NCBI GenBank assembly: GCA_905183005.1
Contig: CAJJDO010000113.1
Span: forward strand, 62,001-126,000
Direction: 5' to 3'
Origin: Paramecium pentaurelia
Lineage: Eukaryota > Ciliophora > Oligohymenophorea > Peniculida > Parameciidae
DNA: 64,000 nucleotides
Shown: positions 10,322 through 22,248 of the stretch, piece after piece
Layout: every line of letters starts with the position of its first letter
How positions within the stretch are numbered: the first letter of the stretch is position 1
Notes under the pieces: model-generated
What the model was told of the DNA's origin: nothing
What the model saw: only the letters and a program-made list of their open reading frames with translations
Database searches by the model: none
Made by a program: the position numbers and the translations under genes

Positions 10322-12821
10322 ATGGGAGTTTGTATAAGTAAAGTTCCATAACCTCAACCTGAAATCAACATTGATCCCATGCCTACAGTATAAACTTAAA
10401 AGGGAAATTACTCAATGAGTAGTTTACCTGCTGAAGTATGGTTATGAAACTCTATCATAAAGCCAAGAAGAGGGGATAAGAAACGTTAAGCTAAAATAGA
10501 AGTAATAGAAGAGTAAATACATGAGAATGTGGTTAAATAGGCAAAAGAAAAATCACCTTTTGATTTTTAAATGATTTTGAATGCCTTTGGTAACCACTTT
10601 ATGTTTGCTTAACTTGATAATGATGATAAGTAAAGAAAAGTATTAAAAGTAGAGCTAAACTAATTGATGAAATGTATTATGTTACAGCTAAAAATGCAGA
10701 TTACATTTTTAAATAAGGTGATAAAGCAACATTATTTTTTATAATTGGTAGATTTTCATCATTATTAAATAAGAAAGAGGAGATTGTAAAATTATCATAA
10801 ATGAAGAAGTTAAAAGAGTATTAAAAACACCAGCATTTTTTGGTGAATTGGCTTTAATGTATCATGCACCACGATCTGCATCAGTATAAGCAATAGGAGA
10901 TTGTGGATTTTGGGTATTGGAAAGAAAGAAATTTAGAAAGGCAGTTGAAGATATTTAATAAAAAGCCTATGAAACAAATAGAAAATTCTTGGATTAAGTT
11001 AAATTTTTTGGTATTGTGTTGATTATTTAGTGTTTTAGATTTTATGACTGAGGAATAGAGAGATAGTATAGCAAATGTTTTAATTACATTGAAATTTAAA
11101 TAAGGTGAAATAATTGTTAATGAAGGAGATATGGCAAATTCATTCTATATTATATAAAAAGGAATTGTTTCAGTTACAAAATAGGGATAATTTTTAAGAT
11201 ACATGAATTAAGGAGATTCTTTTGGAGAATAGGCTTTATTTGGTAATTGTGTAAGAGGAGCAACTGTAAAAGCTAATGATGAAGATGTGAATTTATTATC
11301 ATTAAGTAGAGAAGATATTACTACTATATTGGGTGAGAAGATTCAGGTACAATAATTGTATTTATTTAGTTGCATAGTTAATCATTTATACAAATATGCA
11401 GAAATGGGCATTTGAAAAACATCCTTAATTAAGAGATCTTACTAAAATGTAAATATAAAAAATAGTATCTAATTTTAAAATTAAGACATATGAAAGTAAA
11501 GAATATTTATTCTCGAAAAATTAAATGATTGATAAATTAATTATTATTCTTGATGGTTAATTAGAATTTGATGGACAACTTTATAATAATGGTCAATTAT
11601 TTGGTGATACATTCCTTCAAGTTGAAGAATCTAAAAGAAAAATTAGTTCAGATATTGTAACAACTCGTAAAACAACCTTATCAGAACTTCCTTTTAAATA
11701 GTTCTTTGAATGTATTGGAGGAGAATTAGAAACTGTTGTTAAAAAAAATAAAGACAGAGCTGGATCTTCAAGTTTATTGGAAAAAAGATAAAAAAGCAAT
11801 TATTCTCTGCTTACTTTAGAAGATTTTATTGGATTATAACTTTTAGGAGAAGGCACTTTTGGAAATGCTTATTTGGTTAAAGATATCCCATAATAAAATT
11901 TACATGTTATGAAATGTGTCCCAAAAGTTAATATAATTGCAAATAATACTGAAAGACATATAAAGAATGAGAAATAAGCTTTGGATTTATTGAATCATCC
12001 AAGTTTAGTCTGTTTTCATAGATCATTTAAAGATTAAAATTATATTTATTTATTAACAGAATATGTCAAAGGAAAAGAATTATTTCATGTTATAAGAGAT
12101 CTAGGTCTTTTAAATTCTTATGAAACTCAATTCTATATTGCTTAGATGATTAATATTTTAGAGAAACTTCATTCATATCATATCATATATAGAGATGTTA
12201 AGCCTGAAAATTTTATTGTCATGGAAAATGGTTATTTAAAACTTATAGATATGGGTACTGCCAAAGTCTTAAAATCTAGAGCTTCTAAGACATATACTAT
12301 TGTTGGAACACCTCATTATATGTCTCCTGAAATTTTGAAAGGTAAAGGTTACACCTTCTCTACTGATTTGTGGTCTTTGGGAATCTGTTTTTTTGAATTA
12401 ATGTGTGGAGAAGTTCCCTTTGCTGGTAATGAAGATGATGACCCGTATTTATTCATTATATATTTAGATATATAATTTAAGAAGCTATTCTAAATGGGAG
12501 AGTAGAGTATCCTTAATTTTTGAAAGATTTTAAAGCTATTAAATTGATGGATTAATTGATGAATAGAACTCCAGAATTAAGATTAGGGGGATCTTTTGAT
12601 GCTCTCAAAGTTCATTCATGGTTTGATGGATTTTAATGGGTAAATTATTCATCCTTATAATTTTCAAGGAAGACTTAGAGATGATGGAAATTAAACCTCC
12701 ACATATTCCTAAACTCTAATAATCTAAATATGAGGAAATACCTTTCCTAGATATGATTAAAAGAGATACAAGTCCTGATATGATTTGCACTGTCATTGTC
12801 GATTGGGACTAAGAATTTTGA
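10322..12821 (+). CDS. cGMP-dependent protein kinase (PKG)-like
   Basis: Cyclic-nucleotide-dependent AGC kinase. The N-terminus MGVCISK is a likely myristoylation/palmitoylation site. Two cyclic-nucleotide-binding domains follow, with phosphate-binding cassettes FGELALMYHAPRSASV and FGEQALFGNCVRGATV; a third, weaker CNB-like stretch (LIIILDGQLEFDGQLYNNG) lacks the cassette. The kinase domain begins near FIGLQLLGEGTFGNAYL and contains HIIYRDVKPENF, GTPHYMSPEILKGKGY and DLWSLGICFFELMCG. The C-tail (PHIPKLQQSKYEEIPFLDM) is AGC-type. Domain order CNB-CNB-kinase fits PKG, common in ciliates, where it controls ciliary beating and secretion. The magnesium motif is DMG instead of DFG. Several introns are required (for example 20- and 26-nt introns near 10.63 and 10.75 kb). 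Confidence 0.9.
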
Positions 12822-13161
12822 AAAATATTTGCTCATTTATAATGATAATTCTTTTCTTATAAACATAAATATCATCTTAATTCTAATGTTTTTCAATTTT
12901 GAAAAATAGAAAGTTGAAATTCAATAATAAAAAAAATAATATAAATCTTTTTTAATTATTTTTTTGTATAAAATCTAAGTAATTCCTCTTTGTCTTAATA
13001 TAAGTGATTATGTAAAAAAGAGAATATGAATTTTTATTAAATAAAATATATAGTTAATACAATAATGATTGAAATATAAATTCAATTTAAATATGAGTAA
13101 CAAATCTCAGATTATTAAAGAATTTATATGAGAAATAATAAATTAAAATTTTTAATTTCTT
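12822..13161. other. AT-rich intergenic region
   Basis: 340 bp between two plus-strand genes, very AT-rich, nothing recognised except probable promoter and 3' UTR sequence. Confidence 0.6.
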
Positions 13162-15234
13162 ATGAATAACACCACAAATCCTTACGTACTATATAAACAC
13201 TTAATATTAGGAAAAAATCCCAGTGAAGGTATTCAATAACTCAAGATGTGCTTCTGTGTGGATTGCTGGAGAAATAGGTCAAATTATCAAGTAGAAATAG
13301 GCTTAGTAGCTACCTTGTGTTTTGGGTTTAGCTACTGGATCAACTCCAATATAAGTTTATAAGGAGCTAATTAGATTACATAAGGAAGAAGGATTATCAT
13401 TTTAGAATGTGATAACATTCAATTTAGATGAATATTTTCCAATTCCTAAGGTACTTGTTGTATTTTTAATTATTAGGAATCTCTTCATTCATATTATCAT
13501 TTCATGCATGAAAATCTATTTAATCATGTTGATATTAAGAAAGAGAATATTCATATTCCAGATGGAACCTTAATAAAAGAGTAGATTGAAGACTTTTGTT
13601 AATACTATGAAAATTTGATATTAGAAAAAGGTGGATTGGACTTTTAACTTTTAGGTATTGGTAGTACTGGTAAATAATTTGATAATAAATTTTAGGACAT
13701 ATTGGATTTAATGAACCAGGATCTTCAATAAATAGCAAAACTAGATTGATTACTTTGGATAGAAAAACAAGAGCAGATGCTTCATCATCATTTTATGGAA
13801 TTGAAAATGTTCCTAAATATGCAATAACAATGGGAATAGGAACTATTTTATAAGCAAAAAAGATTATAATAGCTGCATTTACAGAAGGAAAATAAAAAAT
13901 AGCATCAACTGTTATTGAAGGTGCAATTTCATCATAATATCCTGCAACATTTTTATAGAATCATAAAAATACATTGTTTGTATTGGAAAGAGCATCAGCA
14001 TAAGGATTAACAAGATTTTAAGCACCTTGGTTATTGGAAGCTTAAGGATTAAAGGGTGAATTATAAATAAAGTATGATTTGAGTACAGCAAAGAAGGGTG
14101 TGATATGGTTGAGTTAGAAAGTAGGAAAGCCAATATTGAGATTATAATAAGAGGATTATGAAGATAATGGATTATTGGAATTAATTACATAGATTGGATA
14201 AGGAAATTGTGGGATAGTGAATTTGACAGTATTTAGAGAGTTGTCTTAGATGTATATAAATGAATATAAAATTTAGAATAACTGGATGGCCAGCAGGAGG
14301 AAGACCTGATAAATTGCCAGAATCATATTTTACTTAAAAGAAGGCAATTAGTAAATAGAAAATAATAATATTTTCACCACATCCAGATGATGATGTAATA
14401 TGTATGGGTGGAACAATGAAGAAATTAACAAATTAAGGTCATGAAGTTCATGTAGTATATATGGTGAGTGGTAATTTGGCAGTGTTTGATTTTGATGCTT
14501 TGAGATTTGCAGATGTTTTGAAGGAGACTTAAAAAATGATAGGTGGAAATGGAGAAGAATTTTATGAAAAAGTGAAGAAATAGATTAAAGAAAAGAAACT
14601 TGGAGAAGTAGATGGTCCAGATTTGGCATATATAAAAACAGTTATTAGAAGAACTGAAGCAAGAAGTGCTGCATTATGTACAGGAGTTGAAGAACAAAAT
14701 ATTCATTTTTTAGATTTACCATTTTATGAGACAGGTAAATCAACAAAGAAACCACTTGGTGATGAAGATAAGAAAATAGTGAAAGATATAATATTGAAGA
14801 TTCAACCTGATTAAATTTATGCTGCTGGAGATTTAACTGATCCTCATGGAACTCATAGAGTATGTTTGGAATCAATTTTGGCAGTTTTACCATAAGTAAA
14901 AGAATAATTACCTAATTTGAATACTCTTTTATATAGAGGTGCTTGGTAAGAATGGGAATTAGATAAAGTAACAATGGCAGTACCATTATCACCTGATGAG
15001 TTGTATGAGAAAAGGATAGCAATATTCAAACATCAAAGTTAAAAGGATAGACCTATGTTCCCAGGGTCTGATAGTAGAGAATTTTGGTAACGATCTGAAT
15101 CTAGAAATAAAGAGACTGCTAAGTATAATAAATATATTATAAATAGATTATTTACAAATTTGGGATTTGTTAATTATGAGGCTTTAGAATGTTTTGTTTC
15201 ATTAGATGTATTGTTGTTGTTAGGAGAATTGTGA
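13162..15234 (+). CDS. NagB-like glucosamine-6-phosphate deaminase fused to PIG-L/LmbE deacetylase
   Basis: Two-domain protein of about 660 residues. The N-terminal half is NagB-like: CVLGLATGSTPIQVYKELI, NVITFNLDEYFPIP, LLGIGSTGHIGFNEPGSS. The C-terminal half is a PIG-L/LmbE-type zinc deacetylase: IIIFSPHPDDDVICMGGTM with the HPDD metal motif, and DPHGTHRVC with the second histidine motif. The same domain pair is known from bacteria, mainly Bacteroidetes, where it is annotated as an amino-sugar enzyme. Short introns (after Asn-Pro-Tyr, after FPIPK, inside GSTG, and before ITGWPAGGRPDK) and TAA/TAG glutamines show it is a resident ciliate gene. The NagB active-site Asp equivalent to E. coli D141 is Thr here (GSTGH versus GNDGH), so deaminase activity is doubtful. 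Confidence 0.92.
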
Positions 15235-15274
15235 GAGATTAATTTTATATTAAAAATATTAATTTAATTTAATC

Positions 15275-17328
15275 ATGATTTTCAGAATGTTTAACTTTAT
15301 GAATTCGCGAATGGATGAATTCATTGAAGAAAAGAAGGACATCAAATTAATATTGGATGAATCGTTGCTATTGTAAGATCTATTGATGCCCTAATAACAA
15401 TACAAATTGCTTAATTAGTAATCATGGGCATGATTCATAGCGTCAAAGATCACCCTGAGCATCTGGAGACCCTCATCGAGTATATTACCGATTTTGGAGA
15501 TGAGGCTAACCATTCGAGATAATAATATAAGTATAAGTCTATTTCAAGAACAAACTAGATATCCTTTTTTAGCAAGTGAGATTTTGAGTAAGGAGAATGA
15601 TTTCTTTTAAGATTTCCTTTTTGAAGAACAAAATCTTAATTATTTAAATAGATTATTTTCACTTCTAAATGAGGATATCCTCAACATAACATAAGCAGGT
15701 TATTTCTCTAAAGTCATCCTCACTTTATTAAAGAAGAAACATTTCAAAGTAATATATATATATATATAACATTAGGTGTTATAATATTTAAATGAAAGAG
15801 ATATCTCAAATTTACTTAAACATATTGACATTCTACATATAGCTGAAATAATTGAAAAAGTGATTATTCCAGATCCTAATGATGAAAATCAATTACTTGA
15901 AAAACAGAAATCTATTTTATAAAGAGTTATGAAGATCTCCTTAAATCGTTATTATGAAACTGAAGTATTTATTCTAATTAAATAATTAGGTTTTCGATAA
16001 TTGTTTGTTAATTATCAATAATCTCTTAAAGAGTTAAATCAATCCAGATTAGGAAGAGTTAATCAAAATATTATTGAATCCCTATTTCTTTCTCACTATC
16101 TGTGTATATATAATATACTAATGATTTTAGTATTAAAGTTAGAGAACTGCAGCATATGAATTAGTATCCAATCTATTGTAATATATTAATAATTCAGGTA
16201 AAACAGATTACTTTCTTTACTTTATGGATGTAGCTAAACATCTCCCAAATGCATTTACAACTGTTAATTTATATGCTATACCTCATCAAACTACTTATGG
16301 TTAAATAATAACTCCTTTCTCTTCTAACAAACTTATATTACTATAAATATTTTATTTATTATTACTTAGTGAAAAAGAAGAGATATTGAATGAACTCATA
16401 AATAATCAATCATTTTAAGTAATTACAAATTTAATATTATCACATGAATTCAATAATTAAGCTTTAATTTGGTTTGATAAAATAGTTAATATTATATTTT
16501 AGAAACTTCCTTAGATGTTCAAATCAATCTAAGAATTCTTAGCATCAACCATAATTAAATACAATAAAAATGAAAAAAAAAAAGTTGGATCTCTTTAAAA
16601 CAATATTACACCAGGATATTAAGGAATATTAACAAAAATATCTAATTTATTAGTAGACAATCATTTTACTAATGAAATTTGGGATCAATATGTTAATGAT
16701 ACACTTTTTAAAATTAATTCAGTAGAAAAATAATTATTATGTGATGTTGATCCAAAACCAAGATAAATGTTTTAATGTGTCTAGGATTCAACAACATTTT
16801 AACCTCAAAAAGGAAATGATGATAAAGAAGAAGATATAGAAGTAGAAGAAGAAGATATTCCTGAAGATGATAATAATAAAGAAAATGAAAATGATGATTA
16901 TGATAAAGATTAGGATTTAGAATTAGATTAAGAATAGGATTAAGATTAAGAATAAGAATAAGAGAAATTTTATGATTGTAATGAAGAAGGACGATTATAA
17001 TAATTAGAAGAAATGTAGTAATAAATTTAATAAGAAGAACCAAAAATAGAATATTTTTAATCAAAGTATTTTTATTTATTTAGTTATTAGACATAAAAAA
17101 AGTTCAGAGGAGTAAGAATTGATTGATGAATAAATTGAAGAAATTATTTCTGATCCTTAAACTAAACCAGAATAAGGTATTTATTATTCTATAAAATTAG
17201 TTGCATAAATTATCTAAAATGAAGAAGCTTTCATTGATGACATTGGTCCATTAGAATTAGAAAATAAACAAGATCATCAAGTCAATGAATATTATAAAAA
17301 ACATGATGATCCTAAAAATGAAGAATGA
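15275..17328 (+). CDS. SAPS-domain protein phosphatase 6 regulatory subunit-like
   Basis: Helical-repeat protein resembling SAPS/Sit4-associated subunits, which hold the PP6 (Sit4) catalytic subunit on its substrates. Family-like features in order: KLILDESLLLQDLLMPQ (compare 'LLDEEDVLQECK'), FLASEILSKENDFF, TQAGYFSKVILTLLKKKHF (compare 'ASFFSKVLSILISRK'), NLLKHIDILHIAEIIEKVI, then DYFLYFMDVAKHLPNAF. The last third is strongly acidic and Q/D/E-rich, with alternating Asp-Gln and Glu-Gln runs, as is common in SAPS tails. Introns are present; one splits the C-terminal EEAFIDDIGPLELENK region from the rest. Recognition rests on weak overall similarity. Confidence 0.68.
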
Positions 17329-17398
17329 TATAAAAATAGATATATATTTAGGCATTTTAGCTTAAAATCAATATAATAAAAAATTAAAAAAAAGAAGT

Positions 17399-18974
17399 AT
17401 GAATCAAGATGTATTTTTGAAGAAACAATGGTTCATTATGAGTCAAGAGGGCAAAATTGAATAATATTATGATATCAATCTAAAAAAAGTGATTGGATCT
17501 GGTACTTATGGAAGTGTTGTCAAAGCCAACCTCAAAGGCACTAAAAATCAAAGGGCTGTCAAAGTCATTCCTAAAAGCAAAGTTAAGAACCCTGATCGAT
17601 TCAAAAAAGAAATTGATATACTTAGACAATTAGATCATCCAAATATCATCAAATTATATGAAACCTTTGAAGATTAAAGAAACGTTTATCTTGTTATGGA
17701 GTATCGATATCATAAAATTATTAAAGACTTTGTGATGGTGGAGAACTTTTTGATCGAATTATGGATAAAGGATGTTTTAGTGAAGCAGAAGCACATGAAA
17801 TCTTTCTTTAAATTATGCAAGTATATAGTATATATTAATTACTGAGGCATTGAATTATTGTCACTCTAACGGAATTTGTCATAGAGATTTAAAACCTGAA
17901 AACTTTTTATTCTTAACTAAAGCAGAAGATTCTCCAATTAAAGTTATTGATTTTGGATTAAGCACTTTATTTGAAGATCCAATCTCAGCCAAATAAACAG
18001 GAAATTAAAAAGTTACTATGAAAACTAAAGCTGGAACCCCATATTATATTTCTCCAGAAGTATTAAAAGGAAGTTATGATGAATCTTGTGATATTTGGAG
18101 TGCAGGTGTCATTCTATATATACTCTTATCTGGAGTACCACCATTCTATGGGGATAGCGATCCTGAAATTTTAGATGCAGTTCAAAAAGGAGAATATACA
18201 CTTTAAATCCCAGAGATGAAAGCTGTAAGTGAATCAGCAAAAGATTTAATCTCTCATATGATTACTACTCCTGAAAAGAGATATAAAGCATCATAGGTTA
18301 TATAACACAAATGGATGAAAGATGGCAGTAAATAAACTAAATGTACAATTCCTAAATTTTCATTCTAGAATTGAAATTAAATTTTGGTCAACTGAAAAAT
18401 TTTACCGGTAGTAACAAACTGAAGAAAGTAGCGTTGACATTTATTGCTTCTTAATTGAATGAATAGGAAATCACAGATCTAGGAAAGTATTAATTTATAT
18501 CTAAGATTAAGGTTATTCAAATAATTGGATAAGAATGGAGATGGAGTTTTAACTATTGAGGAATTAAGAGAAGGGTTAACAGGAATGAGTGATACATAAG
18601 CAAAAGACTTAGGAAATATCATAAAGAGTATTGATACTGATGGAAATGGAACAATCAATTATACAGGTATTGATTCAAGTATTTTCAGAATTCTTGGCTG
18701 CCACTATGGAGAAGTCTCTATACATGAAAGAAGAGAAATTGTATTAAGCCTTCAAGATGTTGGATTTAGATGGAAGTGGGAAGATTGATAAACATGAATT
18801 ATAAACTGTATTAGGAAGTAATATGCTATTTTTTATTTATTTTTAGAAAGTGATAATATAATTGATGAAAAGTATTGGGATGATATGATAAGAGAGGCAG
18901 ATAAGAATGGAGATGGAGAAATCGACTATAATGAATTCATAGAAATGATGGATAAATTTAGTTTATTAAATTGA
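17399..18974 (+). CDS. Calcium-dependent protein kinase (CDPK)
   Basis: Complete CDPK: an N-terminal kinase domain joined to four EF-hands, giving direct calcium control as in plants and alveolates. Kinase motifs: VIGSGTYGSVVKA, AVKVIPK, GICHRDLKPENFL, VIDFGLST, GTPYYISPEVLKGSYDE, DIWSAGVILYILLSG. A junction/autoinhibitory helix follows, then calcium loops beginning DKNGDGVLTIEE, DTDGNGTINYT, DLDGSGKIDKHE and DKNGDGEIDYNE, all canonical. At least five introns; the one after LGK (25 nt) links into LFKQLDKNGDGV. No N-terminal acylation site was seen (MNQDVF). Confidence 0.93.
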
Positions 18975-19034
18975 TTAATCTATAGAATGAGAGACTTACT
19001 CAATTTTATAATTTCTTATAAAATATTATTATAA

Positions 19035-19825
19035 ATGGATGAACCTATCAAACCATATGATGAATTATACAAAAGTAATTAATACATTTTAGAAGATAGT
19101 AATCTTGGTAGGAGATTCAAGTGTTGGTAAAACAAGCTATTTGATTAGGTAATAAATCAAATCAAATTTAGATTAACCAAAAATGTTATCAAAAAACAAT
19201 CTCAACCAACAATTGGTGTAGAATATGCAGCATAATCAATTTTATTACCAGAAGAGGGGAAAATAGTGAAATCGGTAATTTGGGATACAGCTGGGGCTGA
19301 AAAATATAAAGCCATTACTACAGCACATTATCGAAAATCAGAAGGAGCATTATTGTTTTATGATTTAAGTGATAAGAATTCCTTTGATAATGTACTAAAT
19401 TGGCGTCAAGAAGTATTGCTCTAATTTTTAATAGAGATTATTTAATACACAGAGGACAGTATAGTTATTATGTTAGTTGGTAACAAATTGGATTTGATTC
19501 AAGAGAACTTCTCAAATAGATGTGTAGCTGTTAATGAAGTGAAATAAATATGTTCAAAATACAACATGATTTATTATGAGACATCAGCAAAGGAAGGAAC
19601 CAATGTTAAGGAATCATTTGAACAATTAATTAGAAGTTATTATTCAAATTCAAACTAGAAATTTATGAGTACAAATAGTAATGTATTGAAGATGAAAAGT
19701 CTTCAAATCATTAAGATTATCCAAATTCTGAACATAAAAGTTCATATTAACCAATAATACAATCAAATTTTGAACAAAGTATACAAATTAAAAAACAATC
19801 TGACACTTGTTGTGGTACTTAATGA
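19035..19825 (+). CDS. Atypical Rab-family GTPase
   Basis: Small GTPase with P-loop GDSSVGKT, effector region SQPTIGVEYAA, NKLD and ETSAKE. Prenylation is likely because the C-terminus is TCCGTQ. Introns at 19075-19099 (25 nt), in the loop after SYLIR, and before NEKSSNHQDYP keep the frame. The switch II motif reads WDTAGAEKYKAITTAHYRK: the catalytic glutamine of AGQE is alanine, which predicts slow GTP hydrolysis. The loop between switch II and NKLD is slightly long (VLLQFLIEIIQYTEDS). The nearest subfamily is unclear; Rab11-like spacing is only a guess. Confidence 0.9.
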
Positions 19826-19944
19826 TTTGAACTAAACATAATTAATGATATTATTATAAAAAATGTAAGAATTTATACTAAAATAAGAATTTTTATATAA
19901 ATGTCTAATTTTTTGAGATTATTTGCAAAAAATAAATCACTTTA

Positions 19945-20748
19945 ATGATGTATTATCAACTCTTTAATCAAAAAATTAATCATCATGATTAAATTAATTG
20001 TATTCAAATATGAATGATATTTACTCTTTTCCTGTAGAGGAACAACTTAATTACATCTAAGGTAAGATAAACTTGTTTTTAGAATGAGGATAACCATATA
20101 AATGTGAGTTTTTCCATCCAGGATATACTTGTGAATCCCAACTGCTTCATATGTATATTACTTATTATAAAGAGGCTTCCGCTCTTATTTACTAAGAACG
20201 CTAAAGTCTATCTTCCTGTTCATTTGTTACCATTCCTAATATATAAAAGAAAAGCTTTTTTAAAAAAGTATGATTGTATTTCTAAAAATTAAGTCCAATT
20301 AGTACAACAGCAAGATCGTTGTTATCATATATTAAGAGTGTGTTGTTTTTAACTTTAATGGTTTAATCAATGAGATACAATTGGTGCAAACAAGTAAGAT
20401 TTCGAAATACTGTTGACCCATGGATTCCATTAACAGGAGGTTTTATAGGGGCTTTCTCTTTATTATTAGAATCAAAAACAAGGTAAGATTGTTTATAGAG
20501 TTAAAAGAGTTTAAGAAATAATGTTGAGTATTGTGCCTCGTTTTTTTGAAACAATCCTTAATCTATTAAAGAGGAAGGGTTGGATGATAAATATTCCAAA
20601 AGGAGATGTTTTAGTTTTTGCAATGATATTGGCAATAATTCATTATTATTATTAACATGATGTAAAAATAAATGTTAAGTTTGATTAGCAAAAAGCATTG
20701 AAATCAACATATAGAGGAGTGTTTGGTAAATTTTGGGGGAAGAATTGA
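19945..20748 (+). CDS. TMEM135-like membrane protein
   Basis: Resembles the C-terminal half of TMEM135, a Tim17-related protein of peroxisomes and mitochondria. The conserved segments are FHPGYTCESQLLHM (compare 'CHPxxxSC'), RYNWCKQVRFRNTVDPWIPL followed by TGGFIGAFSLLLESKTR, and FFETILNLLKRKGWMINIPK with GDVLVFAMILAIIHYYYQHD and STYRGVFGKFWG at the end. Predicted membrane segments are amphipathic. Four introns are needed; a longer one (about 38 nt) near the start is the least certain part. Start chosen at MMYYQLFNQK because the upstream ATG at 19900 runs into TGA. Confidence 0.75.
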
Positions 20749-20819
20749 TTGTATTTTAATAAAAAATAACAATGAGTGTGATGTTTAAAAAAAGTAAAAT
20801 TAAATTAAATCTTTAATTC

Positions 20820-22214
20820 ATGTCTATAAAATTACATTCACCATCTGGTTAAGGAAGAACACATAAAATATTAGTAGCAGCTAAATTGGCTAATCTCCAA
20901 TTGGAATTGATTGATACATAAATACTTTAGAAGAATTTCTAAGATTTATAAAACAAATTTCCATTTGGAAAAGTGCCAGTCTTAGAAACATAAGAAGGCA
21001 ATATTTTTGAAAGCAATGCTATTCTTAGATATATTGCAAGACATTCATAAGGATTATATGGGTATTTTAATAATTAAACATAGAAAAACACTCTATTAAT
21101 AAGGTTTAGTTGATTAATGGTTAGATGTAACAATAAATGAATTAGAAACAGATGTTGTGACATCTGCTCTATAAGTTCTAGGACATATTCCAATAATGTC
21201 TACATAATATAAGACATCTTTAAATTAAATTAGTCATACATTAACTATTGTGGATAATCAATTAAGCAAATCTAAATATATATCTGGAGATTCATTGACA
21301 ATTGCTGATATTGCTTTAGCATAAGTTATTACATTTGCATTCACACTTTTGTTTGGAGAATCATAGAGAAATAAATATCAACACTTATTAAAATGGTTGA
21401 ACGAAATTGATTCATTACCTTAATGGAGAGAAGTAATTATATTAATAAATATCAAAGGAATTTGGTAGATCAAGATTCCCAAAGACTGCCTTTTAATAGA
21501 GTGATGTAACTGAGGATAAAGATAAAAAGGAAAAGAAAGAGAATAAATAAGAATAACCAAAATAAAAAGAATAACCTAAATAAAAAGAATAAAAAGAATA
21601 ACCTAAATAAAAAGAATAACCAAAATAGAAAGAATAACCTAAATAATAACCTAAATAAGAAGAAGAAGATGATGCACCAAAAAAGAAAGAAGCAAATCCT
21701 CTTGATTTATTACCACCTTCAACCTTCAATATTGATGATTATAAGAGAATCTTCTTTGCAGAAAAAGATATTTAAAAGAATATAGATACTCTATTTGCCA
21801 CTATTGATTTGAATGGATGGTCTTTATGGTTAATCAAATATAATAAATCAGAAAATGAAGGTAAGTAATTAATTCTCACTAATAATTTAATGAAGGGATT
21901 CATAAACTAAAGATTAGATCAAAATTTCAGAAAATATGCATTTGCTATTCATGGAGTTTATGGTGATGAACCCAATCTCTAATTAAGAGGAGCATGGCTT
22001 TGGAGAGGAAATGAAGTTCCAAAAGAATGGGTATTTATTGTATTAATATAAAATTTAGAAAGATCATGTTGCTTATGATTATCATGAATTCATAAAAGTT
22101 GATGTTAATAATGCTGCTTAAAAATAATTATTTATTGATTATTGGGTTAAATAAGAAGAGGATGTTTCAGAAGTTGAAGGATTAAAGGCCAGAAGTTTAA
22201 TGTATTTCAGATGA
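20820..22214 (+). CDS. EEF1G: Elongation factor 1B gamma
   Basis: Gamma subunit of the eEF1B nucleotide-exchange complex. It has an N-terminal glutathione-S-transferase fold (KLHSPSGQGRTHKILVAAKL, FGKVPVLETQEGNIFESNAI with LRYIARHS), an all-helical GST C-domain (YISGDSLTIADIALA), a linker of repeated KEQPKQ/EQPKQ units rich in K, E, P and Q, and the conserved EF1G C-terminal domain (NPLDLLPPSTFNIDDYKRIF, LRGAWLWRGNEVPKE). The family's usual length is about 400-430 residues, which fits. Contains short introns, for example after GLYG. Its stop lies 34 nt from the stop of the convergent Myb gene. Confidence 0.95.
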
Positions 22215-22248
22215 GATATAAATATAAAATATAACAATAAATAATAAA

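Noticed and set aside
13162..15234. Bacterial contamination for the NagB/PIG-L fusion
   Set aside because: The gene contains short spliceosomal-type introns and TAA/TAG as glutamine, and lies between ordinary ciliate genes.
19075..19092. An 18-nt intron in the Rab gene
   Set aside because: Removing 18 nt gives the wrong frame; the 25-nt intron 19075-19099 restores the P-loop frame.
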